Assembly (NCBI GenBank): GCA_016707585.1
Contig: JADJHL010000011.1
Span: 620,001-684,000, forward strand
DNA from: Ignavibacteriales bacterium
GTDB lineage: Bacteria; Bacteroidota; Ignavibacteria; Ignavibacteriales; Ignavibacteriaceae
Length of the DNA stretch: 64,000 nucleotides
Direction: 5' to 3'
Positions 34,058 to 44,217 of this stretch are shown here, piece by piece. Made by a program: the position numbers and the translations under genes. Under the pieces are notes generated by a model. It saw nothing but the letters and a program-made list of their open reading frames with translations. It had not been told where the DNA came from and made no database searches. Each line of letters starts with the position of its first letter. The first letter of the stretch is position 1.

Positions 34058-35472
34058 CCGAAACAAAAAGGAAATTTAAGTTTAAGGTTCCAAACACTTA
34101 CTTGTTAATATTTTCGTTGCTTGTACTGATAGCTGCGATGACATGGATAATTCCAGGCGGACAATATGAGCGTACCGTTGTTGATGGAAAGCAAGTGGTT
34201 GTGCAGAATTCGTTTAAGTATATTGAAAATGAACCTCAAGGAATTTTTGATCTATTTATGTCTCCACTTAAAGGTTTTTCTGATCCCCAAGGAGCATTGA
34301 TTATTGGCTTTATACTACTTGTTGGCGGTTCATTTAATGTTCTTGCAAAAACTAATGCAATAAATTCTCTCATTCATAAACTTGCAAGAGCGCACAAAGA
34401 TTCTAAACTTCTTCAAAAACTTTTCATTCCTGTTTTGATGTTAATGTTTTCTCTTGGTGGAGCAACATTTGGGATGAATGAAGAAATAATTCCGTTTGTA
34501 TTGATTATAGTTCCAATCTGTCTTGCTCTTGGCTATGATTCAATTGTTGGTGTTGCAATTCCATTAGTTGGTGCGCATATTGGTTTTGCTAGTGCTTTCT
34601 TAAATCCATTTAATGTTGGTATTGCACAGGGCATCGCAGATGTTCCATTGTTTTCGGGAATTGGTTACAGACTAATTAGTTGGTCAATCTCAACATTTGT
34701 TGCGATATTATTTCTTTTATGGTATGTAAAAAGATTGTCAAAGAATCCAAAGATTAGTCCAACTTATGAATTTGATGAAGAGAGAAGAAAGAATGAAAAT
34801 ATTAATGGAGTTTATGAAAACGAAAGCGAGTTAACAACAAAACATAAAGCTGTGTTATTAACTTTTGCTTTATCTCTTGTATTAATTGTAGTTGGTGTAA
34901 TAAAACTTGGCTGGTATATTGAAGAAATTTCTGCAGCATTTTTTATTATGGGAATTATTGTTGGAATTATTGGCGGATTAAAAGTTGATGAATTCACTAA
35001 AGCATTTATTGAAGGCGCAAAAGATTTAGTGGGAACAGCATTAATAGTTGCTCTTGCTCGTGCAACATTAGTCATCTCACGTGATGGACAAATTATTGAT
35101 ACGGTTCTTTATGGACTATCACCGTACATTCAATCATCATCGCCAATTTTTGCATCACAAAAAATGTTTATGGTTCAGGCTGTAATAAATTTCTTTGTAC
35201 ATTCCGGTAGTGGGCAAGCAGCGCTTACAATGCCAATTATGGCTCCGCTTTCAGATCTTGCTGGTGTCTCAAGACAAACTGCAATCTTAGCATTTCAATT
35301 TGGAGAGTACACAAATATTATAATACCTACATCTGCTGTAACAATGGGTGCGTTATCGATGGCGAAAGTTCCCTGGGAAAAATGGGCAAAGTGGGTTTTA
35401 CCTTTAATGATAATTTTATTTGTATTAGGATTTATTTTGTTAATTCCACCAAATCTTTTTGGCTGGCAATAA
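34054..35472 (+). CDS. YfcC-family amino-acid/peptide transporter
   Basis: A 472-residue polytopic membrane protein of the YfcC/DcuC (ion transporter superfamily) type, with about 12 hydrophobic segments. Recognisable parts are WIIPGGQYER near the N-terminus, GGATFGMNEEIIPFVLI (about 130-146) and PTSAVTMGALSMAKVPWEKW (about 431-450). Relatives include arginine/ornithine antiporters and C4-dicarboxylate or peptide carriers. The 4-bp overlap with the cyanophycinase-like gene suggests it carries the products of that peptidase, for example arginine-containing dipeptides. Substrate is inferred from neighbours. Confidence 0.85.
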   Translation: MTETKRKFKFKVPNTYLLIFSLLVLIAAMTWIIPGGQYERTVVDGKQVVVQNSFKYIENEPQGIFDLFMSPLKGFSDPQGALIIGFILLVGGSFNVLAKTNAINSLIHKLARAHKDSKLLQKLFIPVLMLMFSLGGATFGMNEEIIPFVLIIVPICLALGYDSIVGVAIPLVGAHIGFASAFLNPFNVGIAQGIADVPLFSGIGYRLISWSISTFVAILFLLWYVKRLSKNPKISPTYEFDEERRKNENINGVYENESELTTKHKAVLLTFALSLVLIVVGVIKLGWYIEEISAAFFIMGIIVGIIGGLKVDEFTKAFIEGAKDLVGTALIVALARATLVISRDGQIIDTVLYGLSPYIQSSSPIFASQKMFMVQAVINFFVHSGSGQAALTMPIMAPLSDLAGVSRQTAILAFQFGEYTNIIIPTSAVTMGALSMAKVPWEKWAKWVLPLMIILFVLGFILLIPPNLFGWQ

Positions 35473-35516
35473 GTTTTTAATTAATAAATGTTCAATCATT
35501 AAATAAAAGGTGTGTT

Positions 35517-36635
35517 ATGAAAAAACTATTACTTTTGGGAGTAACAGTTCTAACGTTTGTTTTTGCCAATAAAACAAATGCACAAGTTGATATCTATCTT
35601 GATAATCTTAATGTTTATGTTACTGAATATGGCAGAGTTGCACTTTATTCATTACCTGATACCATTCGTCAGGTATACAGAACAGCATTATTAGTTGGCA
35701 CTGGACCTGACGCAGTGTTTGATTTGATATGGGATCTTGAAGTGGAAGAGCCGACAACTTTATTATCAACACCCTCTTTTGGTGACTATGAGGTTTATGG
35801 AAGCTATAATAACGATTACTCTGGTGCCCCACCTAATGTACTAGAGAAAGAAAATGTTTATTGCTGGCAAAACATTAATGCTGTTTTAATCAAATACACA
35901 GTTATCAATCGAGAGGCAACAAGTATTGATGCAATTAATGGATGGGAATTTTTACCAAGAATTGAAAATAGCAGGAGTGGTGGAGATACTGTTACATATT
36001 ATACACAAAGTAAAATACTTTCTGTAAAAAATAATAAAGCTGTAGGATTTAAGGTATTATCTGAAGAATTGAAATCAGTTGGATCATTCTATTACTTTAC
36101 TGATTATGAGACCGATTCGTTATTCTGGAGTTGGTTGAGTTATAATTCGTTTGATACATTATTTATTACTGACCCAAATAATCCAAGTGTTGATGCTCCT
36201 GCAATAATTCCTGCATTAAATTCAAAGACTATAGCACCAATGGATTCGGTGACATTTTATATCTCATTAGCATACAATGATAATGAAGAATCAATGTTGG
36301 CAAGTTTAGAGCAAGTCCAACAAAAATATAATCAACTCGTTTCTGTTGAATCAGATTTAAATAACATCCCAAGCGATTATATTTTGAACCATAATTATCC
36401 TAACCCATTTAATCCATCTACAAAAATATCTTTTGGATTGCCGCAACGTTCTAATATTTTATTAAGAGTTTTTAATGCTTTAGGTGAACAAGTTGCAGAA
36501 CTTATGAATGGTTCATTGGAAGCTGGTACTCATACCTATAATTTTGATGCGTCAGATCTTACATCAGGAATATATATTTATTCCTTACAAACTGATGCTG
36601 GTATTATCTCAAATAAAATGACTTTAATTAAATAA
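35517..36635 (+). CDS. T9SS-tagged secreted protein, paralogue 1
   Basis: A 372-residue protein with a signal peptide (about 1-22, TNAQ), a single unassigned beta-rich domain (about 25-280; LLVGTGPDAVFDLIWDLE, YNNDYSGAPPNVLEKENVYCW) and a C-terminal type IX sorting tag (about 288-372, NHNYPNPFNPSTKISF to NKMTLIK). AAGGTG precedes the ATG. It should be exported and attached to the cell surface. Its N-terminal domain is related to the next gene's, so they arose by duplication. Function unknown; probably a binding or surface-structure protein for the surrounding uptake system. Confidence 0.8.
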   Translation: MKKLLLLGVTVLTFVFANKTNAQVDIYLDNLNVYVTEYGRVALYSLPDTIRQVYRTALLVGTGPDAVFDLIWDLEVEEPTTLLSTPSFGDYEVYGSYNNDYSGAPPNVLEKENVYCWQNINAVLIKYTVINREATSIDAINGWEFLPRIENSRSGGDTVTYYTQSKILSVKNNKAVGFKVLSEELKSVGSFYYFTDYETDSLFWSWLSYNSFDTLFITDPNNPSVDAPAIIPALNSKTIAPMDSVTFYISLAYNDNEESMLASLEQVQQKYNQLVSVESDLNNIPSDYILNHNYPNPFNPSTKISFGLPQRSNILLRVFNALGEQVAELMNGSLEAGTHTYNFDASDLTSGIYIYSLQTDAGIISNKMTLIK

Positions 36636-36655
36636 CTTTTTTGAAAGAGAAAAAA

Positions 36656-38038
36656 ATGAAAACAATTTACACTTTCTTAGTAGTATTACTTTTTACATCC
36701 GTTTTATCTTTGGATGGTTTTGCACAGAGTTTTTATACGGGAACAATAGGTGTAACCCAGAGTAATGGTGGTAGAACAAGAGTTTATTCTGATAATCTTA
36801 CTACAAGGCAGTTTGAAAGGATTTCTATTTTAGTCGGTGTTAGTACCTCTGCAGTATTTGATTATAATGAAGATCAGGATGTTTTAATAAATGCTGCTAC
36901 TGTTACTTCACCACTTTTAAGTGACTTTGAAGTTACATCAACAATAAACAATTCATACTCGGGTTTGCCACCTGTTGTGCAAGCAAGTTACAATATTTAT
37001 GGTTGGAATAATGGGGCATATCTTTTATTTAAAGCTACAGTTAAAAACAATGAAGCTGCAGCAATTAATGCTGTTATTGGTCTTGAAGCAATTCCTAGAG
37101 TTAACGGAACATATGAAAATGATACTCTACAGTGGGATGCCGCTTCACAAACAGTATTGTTTCACAAAAATGCTTATGCAGGAATAAAATTTCTTTCAAG
37201 CCAACAAAAATCTTTAGAATTGGTTGAATGGACAGATCCATACGCTAATGATTCATTATACTATGTATGGTTAACACAAAATTCATTCGATCCATTATTA
37301 ATTGCAAATGCTGCTGGTGATGGTGCTGTTGCTGTTCTTGGACAAGATCCGGTAACAATAAATCCCGGCGATTCCGTTGTATTTTATTATGGTATTTCGA
37401 TTGGATCAGATAAGATGAATTGTCTATCAAATATGGATTTATGCGCAGCAAAGTATAATCAAATCTTACCTGTTGAATTAACATCGTTTACAGGTACTTT
37501 GATTGACAATAAAGTTAATCTTAAATGGCAAACAGCAACTGAGTTAAATAATCTTGGCTTTGAGATAGAGAAAAAAACAAGTGGAAATTCTGAATGGGTA
37601 AGAATTGGATTTAGTGAAGGTAAAGGAACTACAACTAATGTTCAAGATTATTCTTTTATCGATGACATTACTTCTTCTAAAGCAGAAAAACTTTATTATA
37701 GGTTAAAGCAAATTGATTATAACGGTAAATTCGCATATTCAAATGAAATAGAAATTTATTCTAACCTTGTGCCTGATAATATTGTTTTAGATCATAATTA
37801 TCCTAATCCATTTAATCCATCTACAAAAATTTCTTTTGGATTACCACAAAAATCAAATGTTATATTAAGAGTGTTTAATGCTTTGGGTGAACAAGTTGCT
37901 GAACTTGTAAGTGAAACTCTTGAAGCTGGAACTCACTCATATAATTTTGATGCATCAAATTTAACTTCTGGAGTTTACATTTATTCTTTACAGACAGATG
38001 CCGGTGTGGTTTCAAATAAGATGACTTTGTTAAAATAA
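36656..38038 (+). CDS. T9SS-tagged secreted protein, paralogue 2 with extra Fn3-like module
   Basis: The ATG at 36656, with GAAAGAG just upstream, is preferred over an upstream TTG. The product has about 460 residues: signal peptide (ending FAQS), the same unassigned domain as its neighbour (FERISILVGVSTSAVFDYNED; NNSYSGLPPVVQASYNIYGWN), then an added module LPVELTSFTGTLIDNKVNLKWQ typical of T9SS proteins, and a sorting tag (NYPNPFNPSTKISF to NKMTLLK). The tag is close to that of the upstream paralogue in both protein and DNA. Surface-attached protein of unknown role. Confidence 0.8.
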   Translation: MKTIYTFLVVLLFTSVLSLDGFAQSFYTGTIGVTQSNGGRTRVYSDNLTTRQFERISILVGVSTSAVFDYNEDQDVLINAATVTSPLLSDFEVTSTINNSYSGLPPVVQASYNIYGWNNGAYLLFKATVKNNEAAAINAVIGLEAIPRVNGTYENDTLQWDAASQTVLFHKNAYAGIKFLSSQQKSLELVEWTDPYANDSLYYVWLTQNSFDPLLIANAAGDGAVAVLGQDPVTINPGDSVVFYYGISIGSDKMNCLSNMDLCAAKYNQILPVELTSFTGTLIDNKVNLKWQTATELNNLGFEIEKKTSGNSEWVRIGFSEGKGTTTNVQDYSFIDDITSSKAEKLYYRLKQIDYNGKFAYSNEIEIYSNLVPDNIVLDHNYPNPFNPSTKISFGLPQKSNVILRVFNALGEQVAELVSETLEAGTHSYNFDASNLTSGVYIYSLQTDAGVVSNKMTLLK

Positions 38039-38045
38039 AAAAAAA

Positions 38046-38092
38046 GCCCCATCTCTAAATCCCTTCCCCTAAAGGGAAGGGACTTGAGGCAT
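38046..38092. repeat. CCTTCCC-type palindromic repeat
   Basis: TCCCTTCCC (38060-38068) and GGGAAGGGA (38074-38082) form 9-bp arms around a 5-nt loop, flanked by GCCCCATC on the left and TTGAGGC on the right. It lies 8 bp after a stop codon and may weaken transcription into the RpiR gene. Confidence 0.7.
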
Positions 38093-38109
38093 CATATTTA
38101 TAATATATT

Positions 38110-38973
38110 ATGGATCGCTACAAAGAAATAAAAGAAAAGATTACCAGCAGGTATAATTCTCTTCCTAAAAATCAGAAGAAAATTGCTGATTACTTTATTA
38201 ATAATTTTGATAAAATCCCATTTGTAAATGTGCAGGACTTGTCCGTTTCTACCGGTGCAAGTGTAGCTTCAATTGTAAGGTTTTCTCAAAGAGCTGGATT
38301 CAAAGGGTTTAGCGAACTGCGTGATGCAATTACAGGTTCACTTCAAAAAGAAATACATAATAAAACAATTTTTCCTCTTTTTGAAAAAAGAACAATGGAA
38401 GAAGATTTACTTACGGAAGTTGCAAATCAGGATATTAAAAATATTAATGATACTTTAAATCTTGTTGAACGTAAAACATTTGATTATGTAATTGACCGAA
38501 TTTTAAAATCTGAAAGAGTTTTTACTGCCGGTTTAGGAATATCTTATCTTCTCGCAGAAATACTTGCATATCAATTAACTCAAGTTGGAATCAGTGCTTC
38601 AGTGTTACAACATTCGCATACTTTATTTAATGAACATATTTTGTTTTTAAATCCAAAAGATTTGCTAATAGTTTTTTCTTTTCCACCTTATTCAAAAGAG
38701 ACAATTGATGCCGCAGAATATGCTCATAAAAGAAAAATAGATGTTATTGCCATTACTAATAAACATGCTTCACCAGCTACTTTTTTTACTAAAGCAAACC
38801 TAATTGTTAGAAGTGAAAACATGTTATACACAAATTCTTTTGCTGCAATTTCAGTTCTTATAAATGCAATTGCAACTGCTTGTGCAATTAAAGACAAGCA
38901 AAGAGCAAAAAAGATTCTTAAAGAATCTGAGGAAATAATGATTAACCAGAATCAAGTTATAAGCGAAAGTTAG
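38110..38973 (+). CDS. MurR/RpiR-family regulator with SIS domain
   Basis: A 287-residue regulator: N-terminal RpiR helix-turn-helix (about 1-77, VQDLSVSTGASVASIVRFSQRAGFKGFSEL) and a SIS domain (about 125-265, VFTAGLGISYLLAEILAYQL; DLLIVFSFPPYSKETIDAAEYAHKR). Family members sense phosphorylated sugars, such as N-acetylmuramate-6-phosphate for MurR. It is only 2 bp upstream of the TonB-dependent receptor gene, so it very likely controls that receptor and perhaps the genes around it. The effector is unknown. Confidence 0.9.
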   Translation: MDRYKEIKEKITSRYNSLPKNQKKIADYFINNFDKIPFVNVQDLSVSTGASVASIVRFSQRAGFKGFSELRDAITGSLQKEIHNKTIFPLFEKRTMEEDLLTEVANQDIKNINDTLNLVERKTFDYVIDRILKSERVFTAGLGISYLLAEILAYQLTQVGISASVLQHSHTLFNEHILFLNPKDLLIVFSFPPYSKETIDAAEYAHKRKIDVIAITNKHASPATFFTKANLIVRSENMLYTNSFAAISVLINAIATACAIKDKQRAKKILKESEEIMINQNQVISES

Positions 38974-38975
38974 CT

Positions 38976-41432
38976 ATGAAAAAGATATTATTAATTCTAT
39001 TCTTACCTTTCTTCATCTATGCAGGTACAACCGGAAAACTTGCAGGTACAATTAAAGACGCACAAACTGGTGAACCATTAGTCGGTGCAAATGTTATGAT
39101 AGAAGGTACAAACTTTGGAGCTGCAACAAATGCTGATGGCGAGTATGTAATATTAAATATTGCTCCCGGTAGATATAACATAAAGTTTAGTTTTATAGGA
39201 TATGAAACTATCGTTATGCAAGATGTTTCAATTGCTGTTGACCAAACAACTTTATTGCCTGTGCAGTTAAATTCACAAAGCATACAGGTAGATGAGATAG
39301 TTGTAACAGCTAGAACCCCACTTATACAAAAAGATGTTACAAGTAGTATATCTGTAATTACTCGTGAAGAAATTGATGCATTACCTGTTTCAACTTTTAC
39401 TGAATTACTTTCATTACAAGCTGGTGTAACAGGAAGTGGTTCAAGCCTTCACATTAGAGGTGGAAGATCAAATGAAGTTGCGTATATGATTGATGGGACT
39501 ATTGTTGTTGATCCTTTACTTGGTGGATTAGCAACAGATATTAATAATGATGCTATCCAGGAAATGAGTTTACTTAGCGGAACCTTTAATGCTGAATATG
39601 GAAATGCTCTAAGCGGAGTTGTTAATATTGTAACACGAGATGGTGCAGATAAATTTTCTGGTAAGCTGGAAGCAAGAACAAGTGAGTTTGGTGTTGATCG
39701 TTATACTGATTTGCATGAAAACAGAATAAACGGAAGTTTAAGTGGACCAATTGTAATTCCGGAATTTAATTTTTTTATTTCGGGTGAAATTGATAAACGT
39801 GGAAGCTATCTTCCATTTGGTTATGATAATTCAAAATCATTTTTTAGTAAGTTATCAACAACCATAATTCCATTTGTAAAAATCTCATTATCAAATAGAG
39901 GTAGTTTAGGAAAACGGCAAAACTATAGTCACTCTTATAAATACATTCCTGAACAATATTTAAGAAGCAGAACAGATAGCTGGCAAAGTTCATTAAATTT
40001 TACCCATACTTTGGCAAATAATTTCTTCTATGAGGTAAAGGCTTCCTATTTCAATCAAGGTTACTATTCAGGTATAGATAAAGACACTTCAGAATATTTG
40101 ACTTCAACGGAAGAACAGTATTTTGAAAATATTGGTAATGGGCATGAATTTTATAGTCTTTCAGATCATCCTCAATTGCTAGATAGTAGAACCGCAACTA
40201 TGGATCTAAAAACCGATGCAGTTTGGCAATTAGGTTCTTTGAATGAAATAAAAGTTGGTGTATCATATAAAAAACACTGGTTAAAGTTGTATGATATATA
40301 CGATCCCAAAAGAAACTTTCCTTACATAGATAATTATAACACTGAACCGTTTGAAGGTGCAGCTTACGTTCAAGATAAAATTGAATTAGCATACTTAGTT
40401 ATAAATCTTGGATTACGTTTTGATTATATAAACTCTAATATAGTTTTTCGTGATGACCCGTTAGACCCAAACTCAATGGTTGAAGTAAAAACACGTTCAC
40501 AGTTTTCACCACGAATAGGAATTGCACATCCAATTTCCGATAGAACCAAACTTCATTTTTCTTATGGGCACTTTTTCCAAAACCCTGATTTCCAATATTT
40601 ATTTGAAAACAATCTATATGATTTAAATGTTAGAGAACCGTTATTTGGTCAGCCTAATCTTGATGCACAAAGAACTATTTCTTACGAGGTTGGATTGTCT
40701 CATCAATTTTCTGATAATATTGCGATGAACTTAACTGCATATTATCGTGATATAACCGGTTTGATTGGAACACGATATTACGCTCCTTTTGTCGAAGGAA
40801 GATATACAGGTTACACACTTTATGTAAATGAAGATTATGCAAATATTAAAGGATTTGAAATTACTGTTGATGTAAGACCAAATAAATATTTTTCTGGTGG
40901 ATTGACATATACTTACTCAGTTGCAAAAGGTAGTGCCTCATCAGAAACGGAACAATATCCTGGAACAGATGAATCAACTCAGCTATACTACTTAGATTTT
41001 GATCGCCCACATGTTTTTAATGCAAGCGGTACTTATACAATTCCAAAAGATGAAGGACCGGAAGTATTTGGTTCTACTATTTTTGATGACATGGATTTTA
41101 GTTTGATATTTAAAGCCAGTTCAGGTGCTCCTTATACACCCTCAGGAAGAGATATTGGATTTGTCGATAAAAACTCTTTAAGAGAACCAAGCTTATATAA
41201 CTTCGACTTAATGATTGGTAAAGAAATAGAATTCACAGAAAATCTTAGACTACGATTATTTGCCGAAATTCTCAATCTAACGGATCATAGAAATATCCTT
41301 TATGTTTATGGTGATACAGGCGATCCTGATTATACAACAGTTGGTGGTTACTCAACAGAGTATATGCAAGATCCATCAAACTATGGTCCTCCTCGTTCTG
41401 TTAGGATAGGTTTTACATTTAGATTTAATTAA
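38976..41432 (+). CDS. TonB-dependent outer-membrane receptor with carboxypeptidase-regulatory-like domain
   Basis: An 818-residue receptor: signal peptide (1-16), a carboxypeptidase-D-regulatory-like domain (about 20-105, GKLAGTIKDAQTGEPLVGANVMIEGT), plug domain (about 115-220, including IHIRGGRSNEVAYMIDG) and a 22-strand barrel to the C-terminal RIGFTFRFN. It takes up a large or scarce ligand across the outer membrane using TonB energy. The position after an RpiR-type regulator and before a secreted protein and a PorV/PorQ protein suggests it is part of the peptide/polymer uptake cluster. Ligand inferred, not shown. Confidence 0.92.
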   Translation: MKKILLILFLPFFIYAGTTGKLAGTIKDAQTGEPLVGANVMIEGTNFGAATNADGEYVILNIAPGRYNIKFSFIGYETIVMQDVSIAVDQTTLLPVQLNSQSIQVDEIVVTARTPLIQKDVTSSISVITREEIDALPVSTFTELLSLQAGVTGSGSSLHIRGGRSNEVAYMIDGTIVVDPLLGGLATDINNDAIQEMSLLSGTFNAEYGNALSGVVNIVTRDGADKFSGKLEARTSEFGVDRYTDLHENRINGSLSGPIVIPEFNFFISGEIDKRGSYLPFGYDNSKSFFSKLSTTIIPFVKISLSNRGSLGKRQNYSHSYKYIPEQYLRSRTDSWQSSLNFTHTLANNFFYEVKASYFNQGYYSGIDKDTSEYLTSTEEQYFENIGNGHEFYSLSDHPQLLDSRTATMDLKTDAVWQLGSLNEIKVGVSYKKHWLKLYDIYDPKRNFPYIDNYNTEPFEGAAYVQDKIELAYLVINLGLRFDYINSNIVFRDDPLDPNSMVEVKTRSQFSPRIGIAHPISDRTKLHFSYGHFFQNPDFQYLFENNLYDLNVREPLFGQPNLDAQRTISYEVGLSHQFSDNIAMNLTAYYRDITGLIGTRYYAPFVEGRYTGYTLYVNEDYANIKGFEITVDVRPNKYFSGGLTYTYSVAKGSASSETEQYPGTDESTQLYYLDFDRPHVFNASGTYTIPKDEGPEVFGSTIFDDMDFSLIFKASSGAPYTPSGRDIGFVDKNSLREPSLYNFDLMIGKEIEFTENLRLRLFAEILNLTDHRNILYVYGDTGDPDYTTVGGYSTEYMQDPSNYGPPRSVRIGFTFRFN

Positions 41433-41455
41433 TCATTCTAGATTAGGATAGAAAA

Positions 41456-44200
41456 ATGAGAAGAGTTTTTTATATAGAAGTAATAACAACCTTAATATTA
41501 TTTGCTTCAGTAATTTCTGCTCAATATAAAAAGGATATAGAAGACAGAGATCCACTCAATAAAATTTTAAGAATTCAGGATCGAGCAGGAGGAACTCATA
41601 ATGCAAGCAACATTGGGTTGTTTTTTGAAAACCGTGGTAAGCTTTATCCAAGGAATATAACATGGGGACCTTCTGGTGAATTTCCGATAAATAGCGCAAA
41701 AAATTATATCTATCGTATAAACCAGTATGTAGGAATACCCGGGAATGTAATACAAGGTCGTTTTACAACAAATGAGGAATGGGAAGCTGTATTTGGTTAT
41801 CATAATAGTGATACGGCAAGAGTTGCAATGAGCGATGACCCTAATTCATGGCACCCAGAACGTGGTTGGCCTGTTAAAGATCCCAATGGAAAGAATATTA
41901 TTTTATCTGATCAGGATAGTTACTGCGTTTTTAATGATAGCAATAACACAGTGCAGATTCTTGGAATTCAGGTAGCACAAACAGGTTATTCATTTGGAAC
42001 AAACTTTGCAAAAAACATTCTCTTCTTTAAGTATGAACTTACTAACACAAGTCAGAATACATATGATAGTCTTTATTTTCATCTTCACAATGATATTGAT
42101 GTAGGTGATATCAGTGGCGGTTTACCTGAATGGGGAGATGACAAAATGAATTTCGTCAAGTCTCGAAACTTAATTTACTTCTATGATGATGGTGTTTCAG
42201 GAGAGTGGTCTGACGGCAAAACAGGTTTCTTTGGTGTGATGATGTTAAAAACTCCAGAAATTAATGGAATACAGCCTGGTGTTACAGATATGCATTATAT
42301 GTTATATGATGATGATGAAGAATTTGATAAAGATTCTATGCAATATTGGTTTATGTCATCAGATCCTATTCTATACAATTCACCTGGTAGAAATAAATAT
42401 TTTCATTTAGGAAGTAATACAAACTTACACTTTGATGATCCTGCCACAATTCCGGTATCTGGAATGGATATTCAGGGTCATATTTCATCAGGCCCTTATA
42501 CTATTGGTCCTTCAGATACTCTGATCTTTTATACTGCGTTTGTTGCCGGAGAAACTTATGATGAAATGATAAATGCTGCCACTGTTGCTCAAATCGCTGT
42601 GGATGAAAATTTCAATTTACCAAAACCGCCAACGCGTCCTAATTTAAGTTCTTCTGAGGGTAACTTTAAGTCATTTTTATATTGGGATGATATTTCGGAA
42701 AAGAGTTTTGACCAATCAGCTGGATATGATTTTGAAGGATATAGGTTATATAGAAGTAAGAATAATGGTTTAGACTGGGTTAAGATAGCCGACTTTGATC
42801 TTAAAAATTCAGTCGGCAAAAACACAGGGTTACAATATAATTATATTGATACTACTGTTATTAATGGTTTTGAATATTGGTACACAATTACTGCTTACGA
42901 TAAAGGTGATTCAACAATTGGAATTTTAGAAAGCGCGCTAGGGAATTCGCTAGAAGCTGTAAATACCGTTTCGGTAATCCCAAGATCCGATGCTATTGGA
43001 AGAACTTCTGTAACCCCAATTGAAGTGGCAAACTTACTAACAGGTAATACTAATTATTTACTGAATGTAACTTCTATTGATGAAGAAACATTAGCTGGTA
43101 ATGAGTATCTGTCAAAGTTTAGTGTAGTTCCTAAAATTGAATCTGGTGATCTAGCAACAAAGGTAACTACCACAGTAATTAATGCAGATTCGATTAAACC
43201 TTATAAATACACTATTGAATTTACTTCAGCTTCAACATTTAATTTAATGAATGTTACTCTAAATGAATTACTAAGAGAAGGATATGGATATCAATTCGGA
43301 GGGCGTGATCTGACGAGAACTGATTTGGGATTAAAGTTCAGCATGCGTGATACTGCTGGAACTCCGGTTGAATTTCGTCCTGAAGCCGGTGATGTAATCG
43401 CAATTAACTATTCGATGACAGCAGTTAGAAATAATCAAGACACAGTTATTAATAAGAGAGCCTATCAAATTGATCAAGTATTAACTAGTACTGATGGTGT
43501 GTCACTACAATTAGTTGCACCGGAAGTTATTCAAAGTGTTTCTAGAATCGGTGGTACTGATAATGTTGAAATGACTTTTGAAGTTGTTAATGAGGCAATT
43601 GTTAAAGACTCAATTTATATTGCTTCAATTGAAGGAAATGGAACACAAAATGGAAATGGATTTGTTCTGCTTTCTGTATCAGGCACAGCAATTCAACTTG
43701 ATACTTTATTTAATGAAGATACTTTTACATTTGGCGGAATAGAAGGAACAATTACATTTCCAAATGCAACACCACCATCAGCAGGAAATAGATTTTCTGT
43801 TGAAACTGTTAAACCTGTTATGCCAGGTATAAACGATTCTTACTCATTTAAAATTGAAGGTGCTAAAGTTGATTATCAACAAGTGAAAAGTGAGTTAAGT
43901 AAAATTAAAGTTGTGCCCAATCCTTACATAGTATCTTCATTATGGGAACCGGAATTTGGCGAACTTAGAAAAGAACCGTTAAGGCAAATTCAGTTTATTA
44001 ATCTTCCTCCGGAATGTACTATCTACATTTTTACAATTGATGCAGATTTGATTAAGACAATTGATCACAATGCAACAAATGGAACTGAAGTTTGGGATTT
44101 ACGAACTGAAGGCGGAAGAGAGTTAGCAGCCGGAATGTATATCTATGTCGTTAAGACAAAAGATTCCGAGTACAAAGAACGATTTGCAATAATTAAATAG
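41456..44200 (+). CDS. Large secreted protein with Fn3-like region and C-terminal T9SS-like domain
   Basis: A 914-residue protein with a signal peptide (about 1-22, SAQY). No catalytic motif is recognised. The middle includes a fibronectin-III-like segment near 403-475 (GYDFEGYRLYRSKNNGLDWVKIADF...FEYWYTITAYD). The end (about 815-914, VVPNPYIVSSLWEPEFGEL to YKERFAIIK) has the pattern of a diverged type IX/FlgD-like sorting domain, including LAAGMYIYVVKT. It lies 23 bp after the receptor gene and 17 bp before a PorV/PorQ gene; such triads are frequent in Ignavibacteria. Probably a surface partner of the receptor. Confidence 0.7.
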   Translation: MRRVFYIEVITTLILFASVISAQYKKDIEDRDPLNKILRIQDRAGGTHNASNIGLFFENRGKLYPRNITWGPSGEFPINSAKNYIYRINQYVGIPGNVIQGRFTTNEEWEAVFGYHNSDTARVAMSDDPNSWHPERGWPVKDPNGKNIILSDQDSYCVFNDSNNTVQILGIQVAQTGYSFGTNFAKNILFFKYELTNTSQNTYDSLYFHLHNDIDVGDISGGLPEWGDDKMNFVKSRNLIYFYDDGVSGEWSDGKTGFFGVMMLKTPEINGIQPGVTDMHYMLYDDDEEFDKDSMQYWFMSSDPILYNSPGRNKYFHLGSNTNLHFDDPATIPVSGMDIQGHISSGPYTIGPSDTLIFYTAFVAGETYDEMINAATVAQIAVDENFNLPKPPTRPNLSSSEGNFKSFLYWDDISEKSFDQSAGYDFEGYRLYRSKNNGLDWVKIADFDLKNSVGKNTGLQYNYIDTTVINGFEYWYTITAYDKGDSTIGILESALGNSLEAVNTVSVIPRSDAIGRTSVTPIEVANLLTGNTNYLLNVTSIDEETLAGNEYLSKFSVVPKIESGDLATKVTTTVINADSIKPYKYTIEFTSASTFNLMNVTLNELLREGYGYQFGGRDLTRTDLGLKFSMRDTAGTPVEFRPEAGDVIAINYSMTAVRNNQDTVINKRAYQIDQVLTSTDGVSLQLVAPEVIQSVSRIGGTDNVEMTFEVVNEAIVKDSIYIASIEGNGTQNGNGFVLLSVSGTAIQLDTLFNEDTFTFGGIEGTITFPNATPPSAGNRFSVETVKPVMPGINDSYSFKIEGAKVDYQQVKSELSKIKVVPNPYIVSSLWEPEFGELRKEPLRQIQFINLPPECTIYIFTIDADLIKTIDHNATNGTEVWDLRTEGGRELAAGMYIYVVKTKDSEYKERFAIIK

Positions 44201-44217
44201 CTGAAGCAGGAAACTAT

